A stretch of DNA of 64,000 nucleotides from Pollenia angustigena. Lineage: Eukaryota > Arthropoda > Insecta > Diptera > Polleniidae. The stretch is taken from the NCBI GenBank assembly GCA_930367215.1, contig OV884056.1, positions 84,889,285 through 84,953,284 on the forward strand. The letters are read 5' to 3'. Positions 57,901-64,000 of this stretch are shown here, one piece after another. The notes beneath the pieces are model-generated. The model made no database searches. It saw nothing but the letters and a program-made list of their open reading frames with translations, and had not been told where the DNA came from. Numbering within the stretch: the first letter of the stretch is position 1; every line of letters starts with the position of its first letter. Made by a program: the position numbers and the translations under genes.

Positions 57901-59994
57901 TGTGTTGAATTTTACACACCGTTCTAACTAGTAATAAATTTCAGTGTATTTATCTAATATGAAAAATTGGAAATTTAGCACGTCATACAGAAATCTTATT
58001 AATAACAAACAATATTATTTGCACAAATGAATTTGTATCGTAAAGACTGTTTTTGTCGTATTGCCATATAAATAAAAGGCATCTTGATTGTCATTGTGGC
58101 TGTATAAATGGGTTGTCATTCCATACGTTAACCCCATATCACAGAACATAAAAAAATCTGTGTCGCTAATTCTGCCAACGTTTTGTTCTTGTGCACAAAA
58201 AACAATAGATAGTAACATAGCGTCTTCACCTGACAATTTTTTGTCATACCAAACGTCAAAGTCTATATAAAAAAAACTCGAAAATTTTTGTCAGCGTTTT
58301 TTTATTATGAAGTTTGACGTTTGGTATGACAAAAAATTGTCAGGTGAAGACGCTATGTAAGGGCCAACAAGTTTTCAATGCGAACACAATAAGTCTGAGT
58401 TCATACGGCGCATGTCTTATTGACAAGATTGCTACTTTTTAGGCGAGAGGGACGAGGGGAAAAGAAACGAGTACACAGATGCGTGTACTGTCTTTACGTT
58501 TTGCTTTCTTATTCGTTGTTTAATTTTGTTTTTGTTTTCAATATCATATAAAACAAAATAAAAAAACATGACGTCAACATGACATGATTCATTTGAACGC
58601 CATTTCATGTTCAAAGAAGAAAAAGGAAGAATCTTGTCAATAAGACATGAGCCGTATGAACTCAGACTAAGTAAACTGTGCATTGTTAACCCCCTGATTA
58701 CACAAGAAATTTTTGATGTCTTAACACAAGCAATAACGCCGGCAAAACAACTACGTCAAATTGCAACAAATTATAACATTTGCTGCTTAACATGTAATCT
58801 AACACATATGTATGCAGCGCACTTGTTAATGGGTGTAATCTTGATGATACATGTTTGACCTTGCCTGCAAAGTATAATGATATTATGGAACTCAGTCTAC
58901 ATATTTTTTAAATTACATTAATTTAAGACGGAGTTAGGAAACCTAAACGTTGTTTTATGTATTTTCACGCAAGAAACAAATTAAAAAGAAACTTTAAAAC
59001 ATCTGTTCAGATTGCGTAGAAACTTAAGTTTATTTTAAACGTTTAAATTCAAACTTTTACAGTATTTTTTTTTTTTTTTGAAATACATAAATCGAATAAA
59101 AATTCAAGTACTCAAAATTGGTTTAATATTATAAATCTGAATAACTCATAAATAACAATCTGAACATATTTTTAAAAAATCGTCCATTATAAACAATATC
59201 AAATATAAAAAGCCTTCTAATTTATATTATATTCAACCTTTTTTAAGTTCCTCCAAAAACAATCAACTTACATATTTGGAAATTTCACGGAACATAAAAA
59301 GGCTTAAAAATTTCCTGAACTTTAAACACGACTAACGTTTATAAAATTTTACACTTTTTTAGGCAAGAATTGCAAAAGATCTTAAAGAATTGCGTGACTC
59401 ATCGGTATTTGCCTTCTTTATGATAAATGCCCTATTCGTATTAATTGTGTTCTTATTGCAATTAAACAAGGATAATATACACGTTAAATGGCCCTTCGGT
59501 GTACGCACAAATATCACGTACGATGAATCCACACAAGAGGTAAATTTTTAAAAGGGATTTCAACGAGTCAAGCGCCTATTTTAGGGTCTAACATAACATA
59601 TACAACTTTAGATATCAATGGCGTTTTCTTGTAGAAATCCCTATTGGATAACTTTACTAACCTATTATTTTTTTTCTCTTTTTCTTTTCTTTTGGCAAAA
59701 TAAAAAATCAAAATTTAAAATCAAAAACAATTAAAATTGTATACTTAAAAAACATTGTGGTGCTGTCTGCAAAATAATCGTAAAATTACTATCAAACATA
59801 AAATAAAACAAAATCAGGCTCGTATTGCCGCCGATCTAATTGATTTGAGGAACAAAGCTGTCTTCGCCTTTTTCATGGCCAATGCTTTATTTGTCTTGAT
59901 TGTTTTTCTGTTGCAATTGAACAAGGATAAATTACACATCGTTTGGCCACTGGGTGTCAAAACGAATATAACTTACATAGAAGAAACTTCTGAG
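36703..59994 (+). CDS. kkv: Chitin synthase 1 (class A), multi-exon, C-terminus beyond window
   Basis: Integral plasma-membrane family 2 glycosyltransferase that polymerises UDP-GlcNAc into chitin for cuticle and trachea. Joined exons: coding 36847-36956, then 51783-52026, 52376-53605, 53665-53935, 54003-55933, and either 59363-59539 or 59818-59994. All junctions are GT-AG and keep frame, giving about 1321 residues against roughly 1600 for the fly family, so about 290 C-terminal residues are missing. Seen motifs: N-terminal MSNIRHRPLAPPG; many membrane segments in residues 120-500; CCTMWHE (572-578); donor-binding DGD (741-743); EDRWL (845-849); product-binding QRRRW (882-886); SWGTR (1064-1068); then a charged Lys/Glu/Ala stretch (about 1070-1097) like the coiled coil of class A enzymes. 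The coiled coil plus paired alternative exons separate it from gut-type CHS2. Intron 1 is 14.8 kb and full of transposons. Identity is firm; promoter and further 5' exons are not identified. Confidence 0.96.
38130..38880. repeat. Tandem-repeat-bearing interspersed element, about 127-bp units
   Basis: The phrase gtggtcctattttt recurs near 38300, 38425, 38550 and 38680, each followed by a tgcatagc-type phrase and aaatttcattaaaatcggtt. It starts with a gtcaagcccgactatatgat phrase and ends near ggacagccagccagccagcc and an atcggtatactttaaggtg phrase. Confidence 0.75.
40091..40414. mobile_element. Inverted-repeat element, family A, copy 2, interrupted
   Basis: The left arm begins ggggcctgattctggcagtc. 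The right arm is decayed beyond gctttcgaatcgagaaagta. It is split by the 142-bp element at 40174-40315. Confidence 0.78.
40174..40315. mobile_element. 142-bp Harbinger-like MITE, copy 1
   Basis: Flanked by TAA on both sides (40171-40173, 40316-40318). Inverted ends are CATGGGGTCTTCACCTGACA and the near-complement. Removing it with one TAA restores the family A sequence (tactTAAcgaat). Confidence 0.85.
40508..40662. mobile_element. Short inverted-repeat element (tttgagccctttctcacac)
   Basis: The left arm tttgagccctttctcacacg pairs with the right arm ttgtgagaaacgggtcttaaa, with a few mismatches. 155 bp. Confidence 0.6.
42020..42849. mobile_element. hAT-type element with 8-bp target duplication ccaaatag
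   Basis: Perfect duplications ccaaatag at 42012-42019 and 42850-42857. Termini are CAGGGCTGTCAGAT and ATCTGACAACCCTG. Both ends carry many tggcgattt motifs in opposite orientations. A short AATAAA-like tail near 42587 and a fragment reading SNEIDEPEVYDLIDLC before a stop at about 42575 may be a remnant of a transposase C-terminus. Confidence 0.88.
43008..43433. mobile_element. TA-flanked MITE, TCCCAGTAAAAAA family, copy 2
   Basis: Left end TCCCAATAAAAAATT, right end (inverted) TCCCAGTAAAAAATGGAGC. The right flank is TA and the left flank has decayed to CA. 426 bp. The frame at 43238-43471 runs through it and is not a gene. Confidence 0.75.
44790..46540 (-). pseudogene. Broken Tc1/mariner transposase gene, split by a palindrome
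   Basis: Read on the minus strand, 46540-46407 gives a helix-turn-helix-like N-terminal piece (ENRRSNQNTFHGFIRQNN). After the inserted palindrome, 45217-44790 gives AGGVIGPYFFDNEVGQAVTV, then FQQNSATCHTSNEAM, and a C-terminal tail. The middle with the first catalytic Asp is deleted. The second catalytic Asp is Asn (QQNSATCHT where intact relatives have QQDGATCHT), and frameshifts and a stop follow. It is related to the intact gene at 33956-35041 but clearly a different, dead copy. Confidence 0.75.
45225..46405. mobile_element. 1.18-kb palindromic foldback element with inverted 82-bp units
   Basis: The outer ends are GGCTGTAGGAAATATCGCCC and its complement, flanked by the 8-bp duplication tccttgag (45217-45224 and 46406-46413). 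The next layer is gggcgatttttcat and ggccatttttcat repeats, then accatattatgg motifs, then tatatattaaatatatat, then GC-rich 82-bp units. Two units are on the left (starts 45656, 45738) and three in opposite orientation on the right (ends 45882, 45964, 46046). The core is ccttgttcgtaaacaagg at 45805-45822. It has no coding sequence. The 8-bp duplication suggests hAT-type mobilisation. Confidence 0.88.
46997..47239 (+). pseudogene. hAT transposase N-terminal remnant
   Basis: 81 codons including CSIEEIECRRMAEDGW and FPKSKVISDYLRIRGF. This resembles the early catalytic region of hAT transposases, where a Met-Ala-x-Asp-Gly-like phrase is followed by a S(D/E)xxR-like phrase before the RGY/F turn. 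It sits inside an element with clear hAT ends and in a plausible place for the transposase gene. The rest of the gene is absent or replaced by later insertions. Family call is by motif only. Confidence 0.5.
47540..48480. mobile_element. Tc1/pogo-type element, TA-flanked, 941 bp
   Basis: The ends CACTCAGG(C/T)CTC...TTTATGCG are inverted at both termini and flanked by TA (47538-47539, 48481-48482). There is no intact transposase. The left end is the target of the hAT at 44458-47534. Confidence 0.83.
48595..49702. mobile_element. hAT-type element with near-perfect 8-bp duplication
   Basis: Ends are CAGGGTTGTTAGA and TCTAACAACCTTG. Flanks are cctccagc (48587-48594) and ccttcagc (49703-49710), 7 of 8 identical. 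Terminal regions are rich in aaatcgtcaa and aatcgtcac. No transposase was recognised. Confidence 0.8.
49722..50100. mobile_element. Inverted-repeat element, 379 bp (aggtgctatcag ends)
   Basis: aggtgctatcagacaggatg at the left is inverted at the right, with pairing through tattttacatatgtactg. Several catatgta palindromes lie inside. It starts 12 bases beyond the duplication of the hAT at 48595. Confidence 0.78.
50485..50946 (-). mobile_element. Possible Helitron-like element
   Basis: The low-coordinate end reads ctagtttaacccggtgcgct, so the minus strand would end ...AACTAG followed by T. The opposite end near aattatatattatta lacks a clean A|TC start. Only one terminus is convincing. Confidence 0.4.
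51783..52026 (+). CDS. kkv: kkv exon 2, first membrane segment
   Basis: The acceptor follows a T-rich tract (AG 51781-51782). The first base completes a Ser codon with the previous exon, then QRTIQETKGWDVFRDPPIK follows and a hydrophobic segment around FAYIFTFVLVLAGGVVAKG. It ends in phase 0 at ...CNKDL, with donor gtaagt at 52027. Confidence 0.93.
52376..53605 (+). CDS. kkv: kkv exon 3, N-terminal multi-pass membrane domain
   Basis: 410 codons, starting GRDKTFVVKLPEEER right after the AG at 52374-52375 and ending ...DVKTE before gtaagt at 53606. It contains several long hydrophobic segments (for example AWLWALIIAFSIPEVG and LIDLIAVAAQVTGFVIWPL), which is the usual N-terminal transmembrane cluster of insect chitin synthases. 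There is no internal stop. Confidence 0.95.
53665..53935 (+). CDS. kkv: kkv exon 4, CATMWHE-motif region
   Basis: It follows a 59-bp intron. The 90 codons plus one base start DLSEIEKEKGDEYYETISV and include HITRIYACCTMWHETKDEM, the family's CATMWHE motif with Cys at the second position. The last base joins the next exon to make Thr (FE-T-HTFFDD). The donor gtaagt at 53936 was chosen over the gtaaaa four bases later because only the first keeps the family reading. Confidence 0.93.
54003..55933 (+). CDS. kkv: kkv exon 5, catalytic glycosyltransferase core, membrane cluster and coiled coil
   Basis: The longest exon: two bases complete Thr, then 643 codons to ...IDNDPVEQ before gtaaga at 55934. 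It holds the whole catalytic core in order: LTLDGDIDF, GEDRWLCTLL and YNQRRRWVPS, then a hydrophobic cluster, NVVSWGTRE and the KKTKKEMEAEKKAAEEA stretch. A Ser/Asp/Glu-rich stretch near 55730-55770 is probably cytosolic. No disabling change was seen. Confidence 0.96.
56650..56848. mobile_element. Inverted-repeat element, family C, copy 2 (kkv intron 5)
   Basis: Ends are GGGGTCCAATCACCGCATAC and, inverted, GGGGTCTAATCACCGCATTC. It lies in the intron before the alternative exons of kkv and shares its interior with 322-497 in inverse order. Confidence 0.82.
56879..57107. mobile_element. Inverted-repeat element in kkv intron 5 (ggtccaattagacgtg)
   Basis: Left aaaggtccaattagacgtga, right inverted taagtcccaattagacgtgg. 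A second internal half-copy (ggtccgattacacgtgagat) is at about 56972. 229 bp. Confidence 0.75.
57166..57350. repeat. Dispersed repeat shared with 1845-2042 in reverse complement
   Basis: It contains tttagttgaactaa, gtggcagcactacgataaat and tatggtctgtatt. The same phrases occur inverted at 1845-2042. Confidence 0.72.
58216..58357. mobile_element. 142-bp Harbinger-like MITE, copy 2 (kkv intron 5)
   Basis: Flanked by TAA (58213-58215, 58358-58360). Ends CATAGCGTCTTCACCTGACA are perfectly inverted. It has the same length and interior as 40174-40315. The three-base TAA duplication is typical of PIF/Harbinger transposition. Confidence 0.88.
58393..58668. mobile_element. 276-bp MITE with about 40-bp inverted ends (kkv intron 5)
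   Basis: agtctgagttcatacggcgc at the left continues into atgtcttattgacaagatt. The right end is the inverted match with one or two changes. Long, well-preserved ends suggest a recent insertion. Confidence 0.83.
59363..59539 (+). CDS. kkv: kkv alternative exon, proximal copy (a)
   Basis: 59 codons, phase 0 at both ends, from ARIAKDLKELRDSSVFAFFM to ...TNITYDESTQE, with a strong acceptor (T-run then AG 59361-59362) and donor gtaaat. It encodes a membrane helix and the following extracellular loop. It is the same length and phase as the exon at 59818, with 43 of 59 residues identical, so a transcript needs exactly one of the two. Insect CHS1 genes are known to carry such a pair (7a/7b in Drosophila, 8a/8b in Tribolium). 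Confidence 0.93.
59818..59994 (+). CDS. kkv: kkv alternative exon, distal copy (b)
   Basis: 59 codons, phase 0, from ARIAADLIDLRNKAVFAFFM to ...TNITYIEETSE. The acceptor is AG 59816-59817 behind an A-rich, pyrimidine-poor stretch, and the donor reads gag|gttttt. Both sites look weaker than those of the proximal copy. Differences from copy a cluster in the first 16 residues and in the loop after the helix, while the helix core is unchanged. Confidence 0.92.
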
Positions 59995-61066
59995 GTTTTT
60001 ATAAAAAAAAAAAATTTTATGTTTTTATAATAATGAATTTGTTTGACTCCTGTGTTTTGTTGTGTTATAAATAAACCTGGTTTTCCCCCTATTTAATTCT
60101 TCCCCTACAAATACAAAAAAAAAAACATCTCCTTGCTCGCCTTACCTACCACATACTATTTTTACTTACCAACTTTTTCTAACTGTGTATTTTAACTACA
60201 ACCAAATATTTCCTATCCTTTTTTACATAAAATTGTTCACTGGGTATCTTTTTGTATTAAAAACCAATAAAACACATACTTAAAAAAAATATAAATTCAT
60301 ATTAAAAATTCTGTTCATACAACTTGACACACTGGTACCATTTTACCCATAAACAAAATTTTCCTCAGCTATCGGGTTCAATAATTCCTGTGATTTTTGG
60401 GTTTTTTCCGGAAACTAACACTGTTATTGTGTTTATTAGTATGTAATAATTTATAATTTATTTTACTTAATATTTTTGTTTATAAATAATGTTTGTTTAA
60501 TACATATTTTTTATTTTTTTTTTTTTGTTTTTTTACTTACACAACTTTTTTATGTTTTACTGGACATTGTTTTTTATAAAAATCCTTTAACAAAGTACTT
60601 ACTAAAGTTATTTTCAAACGGTAATTTGGTAAACATATTTAACAAAAAAATTAATATTTTTTCAAAATTAATAGTATTATAAGTAAAAAAAAAAATGCAA
60701 ATAGTGCTTGAATTTTTGGCCAAAAAGTTAAAATTTTCAAATGTTACCTTCTGAAAATATCTTTACAGTAGAAACCATACATAGAAAACATAGTTGCATT
60801 TCCAAGGCATAAATGTAAATCAATCGATGTTGCAATACAAATGTGTAGTAAAAAATTTACATGAAGTCAGGAAGAATACGTCACGGGAATTATTATTATT
60901 TTTAAATTCCCGTAGTTCCTAGGTGGAAAAAAGGGCCTCAACGCCACGGGAATATGCTTCAAAAAAATAATTTTGAGAAAATCGACTTTAAAGTTAAAAA
61001 AATATATCAAAAGGAATTTGGGTTTTTGTATATATTTAAGTTAGTGAAAAAGTGTGAGTGTATTGA
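59995..61066. other. Downstream of the alternative kkv exons; no exon found
   Basis: AT-rich DNA with long T runs. I looked for the C-terminal kkv exons in all three plus frames here and to 64000 and found none, so this should be intron. Confidence 0.6.
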
Positions 61067-61854
61067 CCCTGCAAATAACACTGTGCGACAAATGGTAGGG
61101 GTCAGTGATCGGGAAGGGTTATAACTCAGCCATTTTTTAACCGATTTGACAGATATATATATACCGACGTGTTTAAGAAGAAATTTACCATTTACTTGAG
61201 TTATAAAGCTTGGACTCGGGGAGCTCTATGGTTCCCGAAAGTGGGTATTTAAAAAAAAATTTTGGACATAACTTTTTTGTATCTGAACTGATTTTTCCGA
61301 GTTTTTTATAAGTCATATCCATAGGACGTATGGCAGCCCTAAAATTTAGGTTTTTATAAAAATGTTGATGTTTTTAAGCCCATTTTTCAAATCGATATAT
61401 CTCGATTCCTAGACTTCTAGACTTCTTTTTTACCGATATAACATTTCCCGTTGGTTTCATCCCATCCCGATTTTGACTGTCGCATTGTGAAATAGGACCA
61501 GTCCAAACACGCGTGTAAAGAGTAACCCACAAGGGACCAGTAATAGTCCAAAAGTAACCCAAACGTATGGAAAAAACATGGTCTATTTAGCATTACGATG
61601 TCCTAGGGCAGGACCATATAACCCAGCTTTGAACTAAAAAGTAGTAGTTTTAAAACTACTCCATGGTATACTCAAAAGGATTAGTTTTGAAGTCGTTTAA
61701 AAACGAAAGCACGTCGTTAAAAACCGAAGACATGTCGTCTCACTACAAACACTTTTTAATAATGACATAGTCCATGCTCGCATTACATCGGACCAGTCCA
61801 TGGAGTAGTCCGTTTTATCAAAATGGATCAGGTGGCTCAATATTATTTGCAGGG
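61067..61854. mobile_element. CCCTGCAAATA family, copy 2, interrupted, opposite orientation
   Basis: The same ends as 16246-16617, with the interior in reverse complement. It is split by the element at 61079-61489 only eleven bases inside its left end. Confidence 0.8.
61079..61489. mobile_element. Nested 411-bp inverted-repeat element, CACTGTGCGACA ends
   Basis: Left end CACTGTGCGACA, right end inverted CACAATGCGACA. It interrupts the left end of the CCCTGCAAATA copy. The duplication appears to be about three bases (TAA/AAA) but is not clean. Confidence 0.7.
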
Positions 61855-62720
61855 GAGTTTTTCGAACTTGAACTTGCATGTGTAAATGCCAGGTTAACTT
61901 AGATCGGTTTAATTTGAGCCGTTGAATGCTGAACCAGAATCAGATATTTCTACCTCCACAACTGCGCTTGAATTTAATATTTCAATAGAGTCATTTTCAG
62001 TTTAAACGCTCTCATCTGCTTTCGAAAATTCTTCAAAGCCTCTTGATTAATTAAACAGTTCTTGGCATACTATGTTGCAAGAGGGATATCACCCTCGGCG
62101 TTAAAATCTGTAAGATTATCAGAGGTGTTCTGGAAATCGAAAACGCAACAATTTGGAAGTTGTTTTTAATACACTTTTAATCTAATTTTTATATTTTCTT
62201 ATAAAATTCTGCTCAATAGAGAAATATTTGTGTAATATTTGTCATAAAATTCTTTTATTCCAGAAATATTATTAAAATACGACGTTTAAAATTTTTGAGT
62301 TTTGCGTTTTCGATTTCCAGAACATTCCTGAATAACCAACTTATAAGAATCCAGCTTTCCAAAAGCCATTTTGTGGTTCTAAAGCAGACAACACAAGCCA
62401 AGCAAACAACTTCTCTAAATGCCGGTTCACACACGTCAAGTTTGACTCGTCAAGACTTGAGTTTTTAGGAGAGGGGGAAAAGAGATGGCATTCTCTTTAG
62501 AAAAACCTTTAGAGTATATTTAAAATTATTTGGACTATAATAGTCTGAATAGTTTTAACATTAAATTCATAACAGTAAGCAAATTGGGCTCATTCGCCAA
62601 AATATGGCAAAACATCGCAGGTACGGAAAAGCTATGGGAGGTATTCACATAATTTTTTCACATTTTTATTCTCAATTATATCCTCAATGCGATGATTTAA
62701 AAATTCGAAAATTTGCTTAA

Positions 62721-63078
62721 AGCTGGCCACACACTAGTGATTTGTGCAAGCTTGACTTGTTATTGAAAATTTTCAACTTATTGTGTTTGTTCGATGTGTG
62801 CGCGAACATTTTAAAGTTTTTTCATTTTAGCGTACAAAGAAACGTCAAATTGGGTGCTGTTTGGCATACAAAAATTTTTGTATTCTTCTTCAATTTTTTT
62901 TTCTTTATTTATTTATTTTGTTGTGTACACAAATAAATTATCAAAAGTGCAATTACATCCTCCGCTTCTCAATTCATGTTCTATTTTTGAAGTTTAAGGT
63001 TATTGTGACTTGCTCCTCGCTTGTGGAGAAATAGTACGCTAACAAATCACACGCGCAAATCACTAGTGTGGGGCCAGC
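62721..63078. mobile_element. TTAA-flanked MITE, 358 bp
   Basis: Ends (A)GCTGGCCACACACTAGTG inverted (cactagtgtggggccagc), with TTAA at 62717-62720 and 63079-63082. TTAA duplications are typical of piggyBac-type elements, but the ends are one base out of register, so the class is tentative. Confidence 0.65.
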
Positions 63079-63388
63079 TTAAGAAAAATTTGAAAATGGT
63101 GTTTGTAAACTTCCGTTAAAAAAAGATTTTTTTTTTTTTTTTTGTCATACCTGCTAATAGTTTAACGTTATCCTAAGCAGGCAAAAAAAAAACTCAAATA
63201 CCAGTAAATACGGGTATCTTTTAAGTAAAAATTAGTTATTTTTCAAATTTTTCGCAAAATATGCTAATTTTATTCCCTGGCCTGGGGAAATTTTAATAAC
63301 TTAAACATTTTTTTTGCCAAATTTTGGCTTTTATATATCATTAGAACGATAAATAAATGGGATCAGCTTAATTTTTTGCGAAACATAC

Positions 63389-63611
63389 GGGTCTGTTCCG
63401 AAAAGCATGTGATTTCAAATCTCGTGCTTTGGAAATCACACGTGTGATTTTGTGGTGTTCTAAAAGTCATACTGTGTTTGTGTTTCTCGGTGTGCTTTAG
63501 GCAAATGAAAATCACACCGAAACACACTAAAATATCACACGTATGATTTTAAAAAGCACATGTGATATGAAATCACTTGATTTGAGTTAAAGTGATTTTC
63601 AGAACAGGCCT
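63389..63611. mobile_element. Inverted-repeat element, 223 bp (gtctgttccgaaaa ends)
   Basis: gggtctgttccgaaaagcat at the left pairs with tgattttcagaacaggcct at the right. The interior is full of aaatcaca/tgtgattt motifs in both orientations. Confidence 0.75.
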
Positions 63612-64000
63612 GATAGTTTTTTGTTAGGAAGAACATTTCTAGGGGGAGTTACGGTACAATTTCGCAAATATGAAAAATAAGGTGCAACCTAACATACAAT
63701 ATAGAGGTAGCGGTTATAATATTATAGTCGGACAAGCTAAGCCATATTTCTTCTCGAACTTTAATCTAATTCGTAAAAATAGACGTTGTCATATTTACGA
63801 ACATTATAACAAAAATACCATGTTGGCTCCAAGTTTAGATATGGCCGAAATAATTACAAATTTTAAATTGGTGTTTAACTAAAAGTTGTTTATTTCTCTG
63901 ATCTAAAACCATTTGGACATTCGGCTCAATTTATCTATAACATTTTAATTAGGCATACCTACAAGAACTATAAAAAAAATAAATAAATCTTAACAGATTT

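Overview
The window is nuclear DNA of a higher (schizophoran, probably calyptrate, blowfly-like) fly. The basis is one insect gene split by GT-AG introns, the class A chitin synthase kkv (krotzkopf verkehrt, CHS1), whose protein starts, motifs and exon layout fit the Drosophila gene as I remember it. The rest is AT-rich DNA packed with transposons: hAT, Tc1/mariner/pogo-type, Helitron, LOA-like LINE and many short inverted-repeat elements. The species cannot be fixed from sequence alone.

Host genes. (1) A tRNA-Arg(TCG) on the minus strand at 22621-22693, with its Pol III terminator. (2) kkv on the plus strand, from a 5'UTR/first coding exon at 36703-36956, across a 14.8-kb intron, to exons at 51783-52026, 52376-53605, 53665-53935 and 54003-55933. 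These are followed by two alternative 177-bp exons (59363-59539 and 59818-59994) that encode 59-residue versions of the same segment. About 1321 residues are present. The C-terminal exons are not seen and should lie beyond 64000, so the gene is cut by the window end. I recognise no other host protein gene.

Layout. 1-7456: inverted-repeat elements, a tRNA-derived SINE, a pogo-like element (3857-5589) carrying a nested TA-flanked element with a tRNA-like unit, and a Tigger-like element (5613-6816) interrupted by a common fly repeat. 7467-10779: a 5'-truncated LOA/I-type LINE with a 10-bp target duplication. 11-22 kb: more inverted-repeat elements, a small Helitron, and a hAT (20490-21664) inside a dispersed repeat. 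25056-27750: a Helitron with a partial Pif1-type helicase and 259-bp tandem repeats. 30193-32945: another Helitron split by a hAT. 33850-35153: a rosa-like (DD41D) Tc1/mariner element with an apparently intact transposase, sitting between inverted arms of another repeat. 36703-60000: kkv. Its first intron holds a hAT (44458-47534), itself inserted at the tip of a Tc1-type element and containing a broken mariner-like gene that in turn carries a 1.18-kb palindromic foldback. 60-64 kb: further nested inverted-repeat elements.

Best points for follow-up: the mutually exclusive kkv exons, the foldback palindrome with inverted 82-bp units inside a kkv intron, the intact DD41D transposase, five hAT insertions with readable 8-bp duplications, and the tRNA-like unit inside a DNA transposon. 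All calls are by eye. Family names rest on motifs, termini and target duplications, not on database searches.
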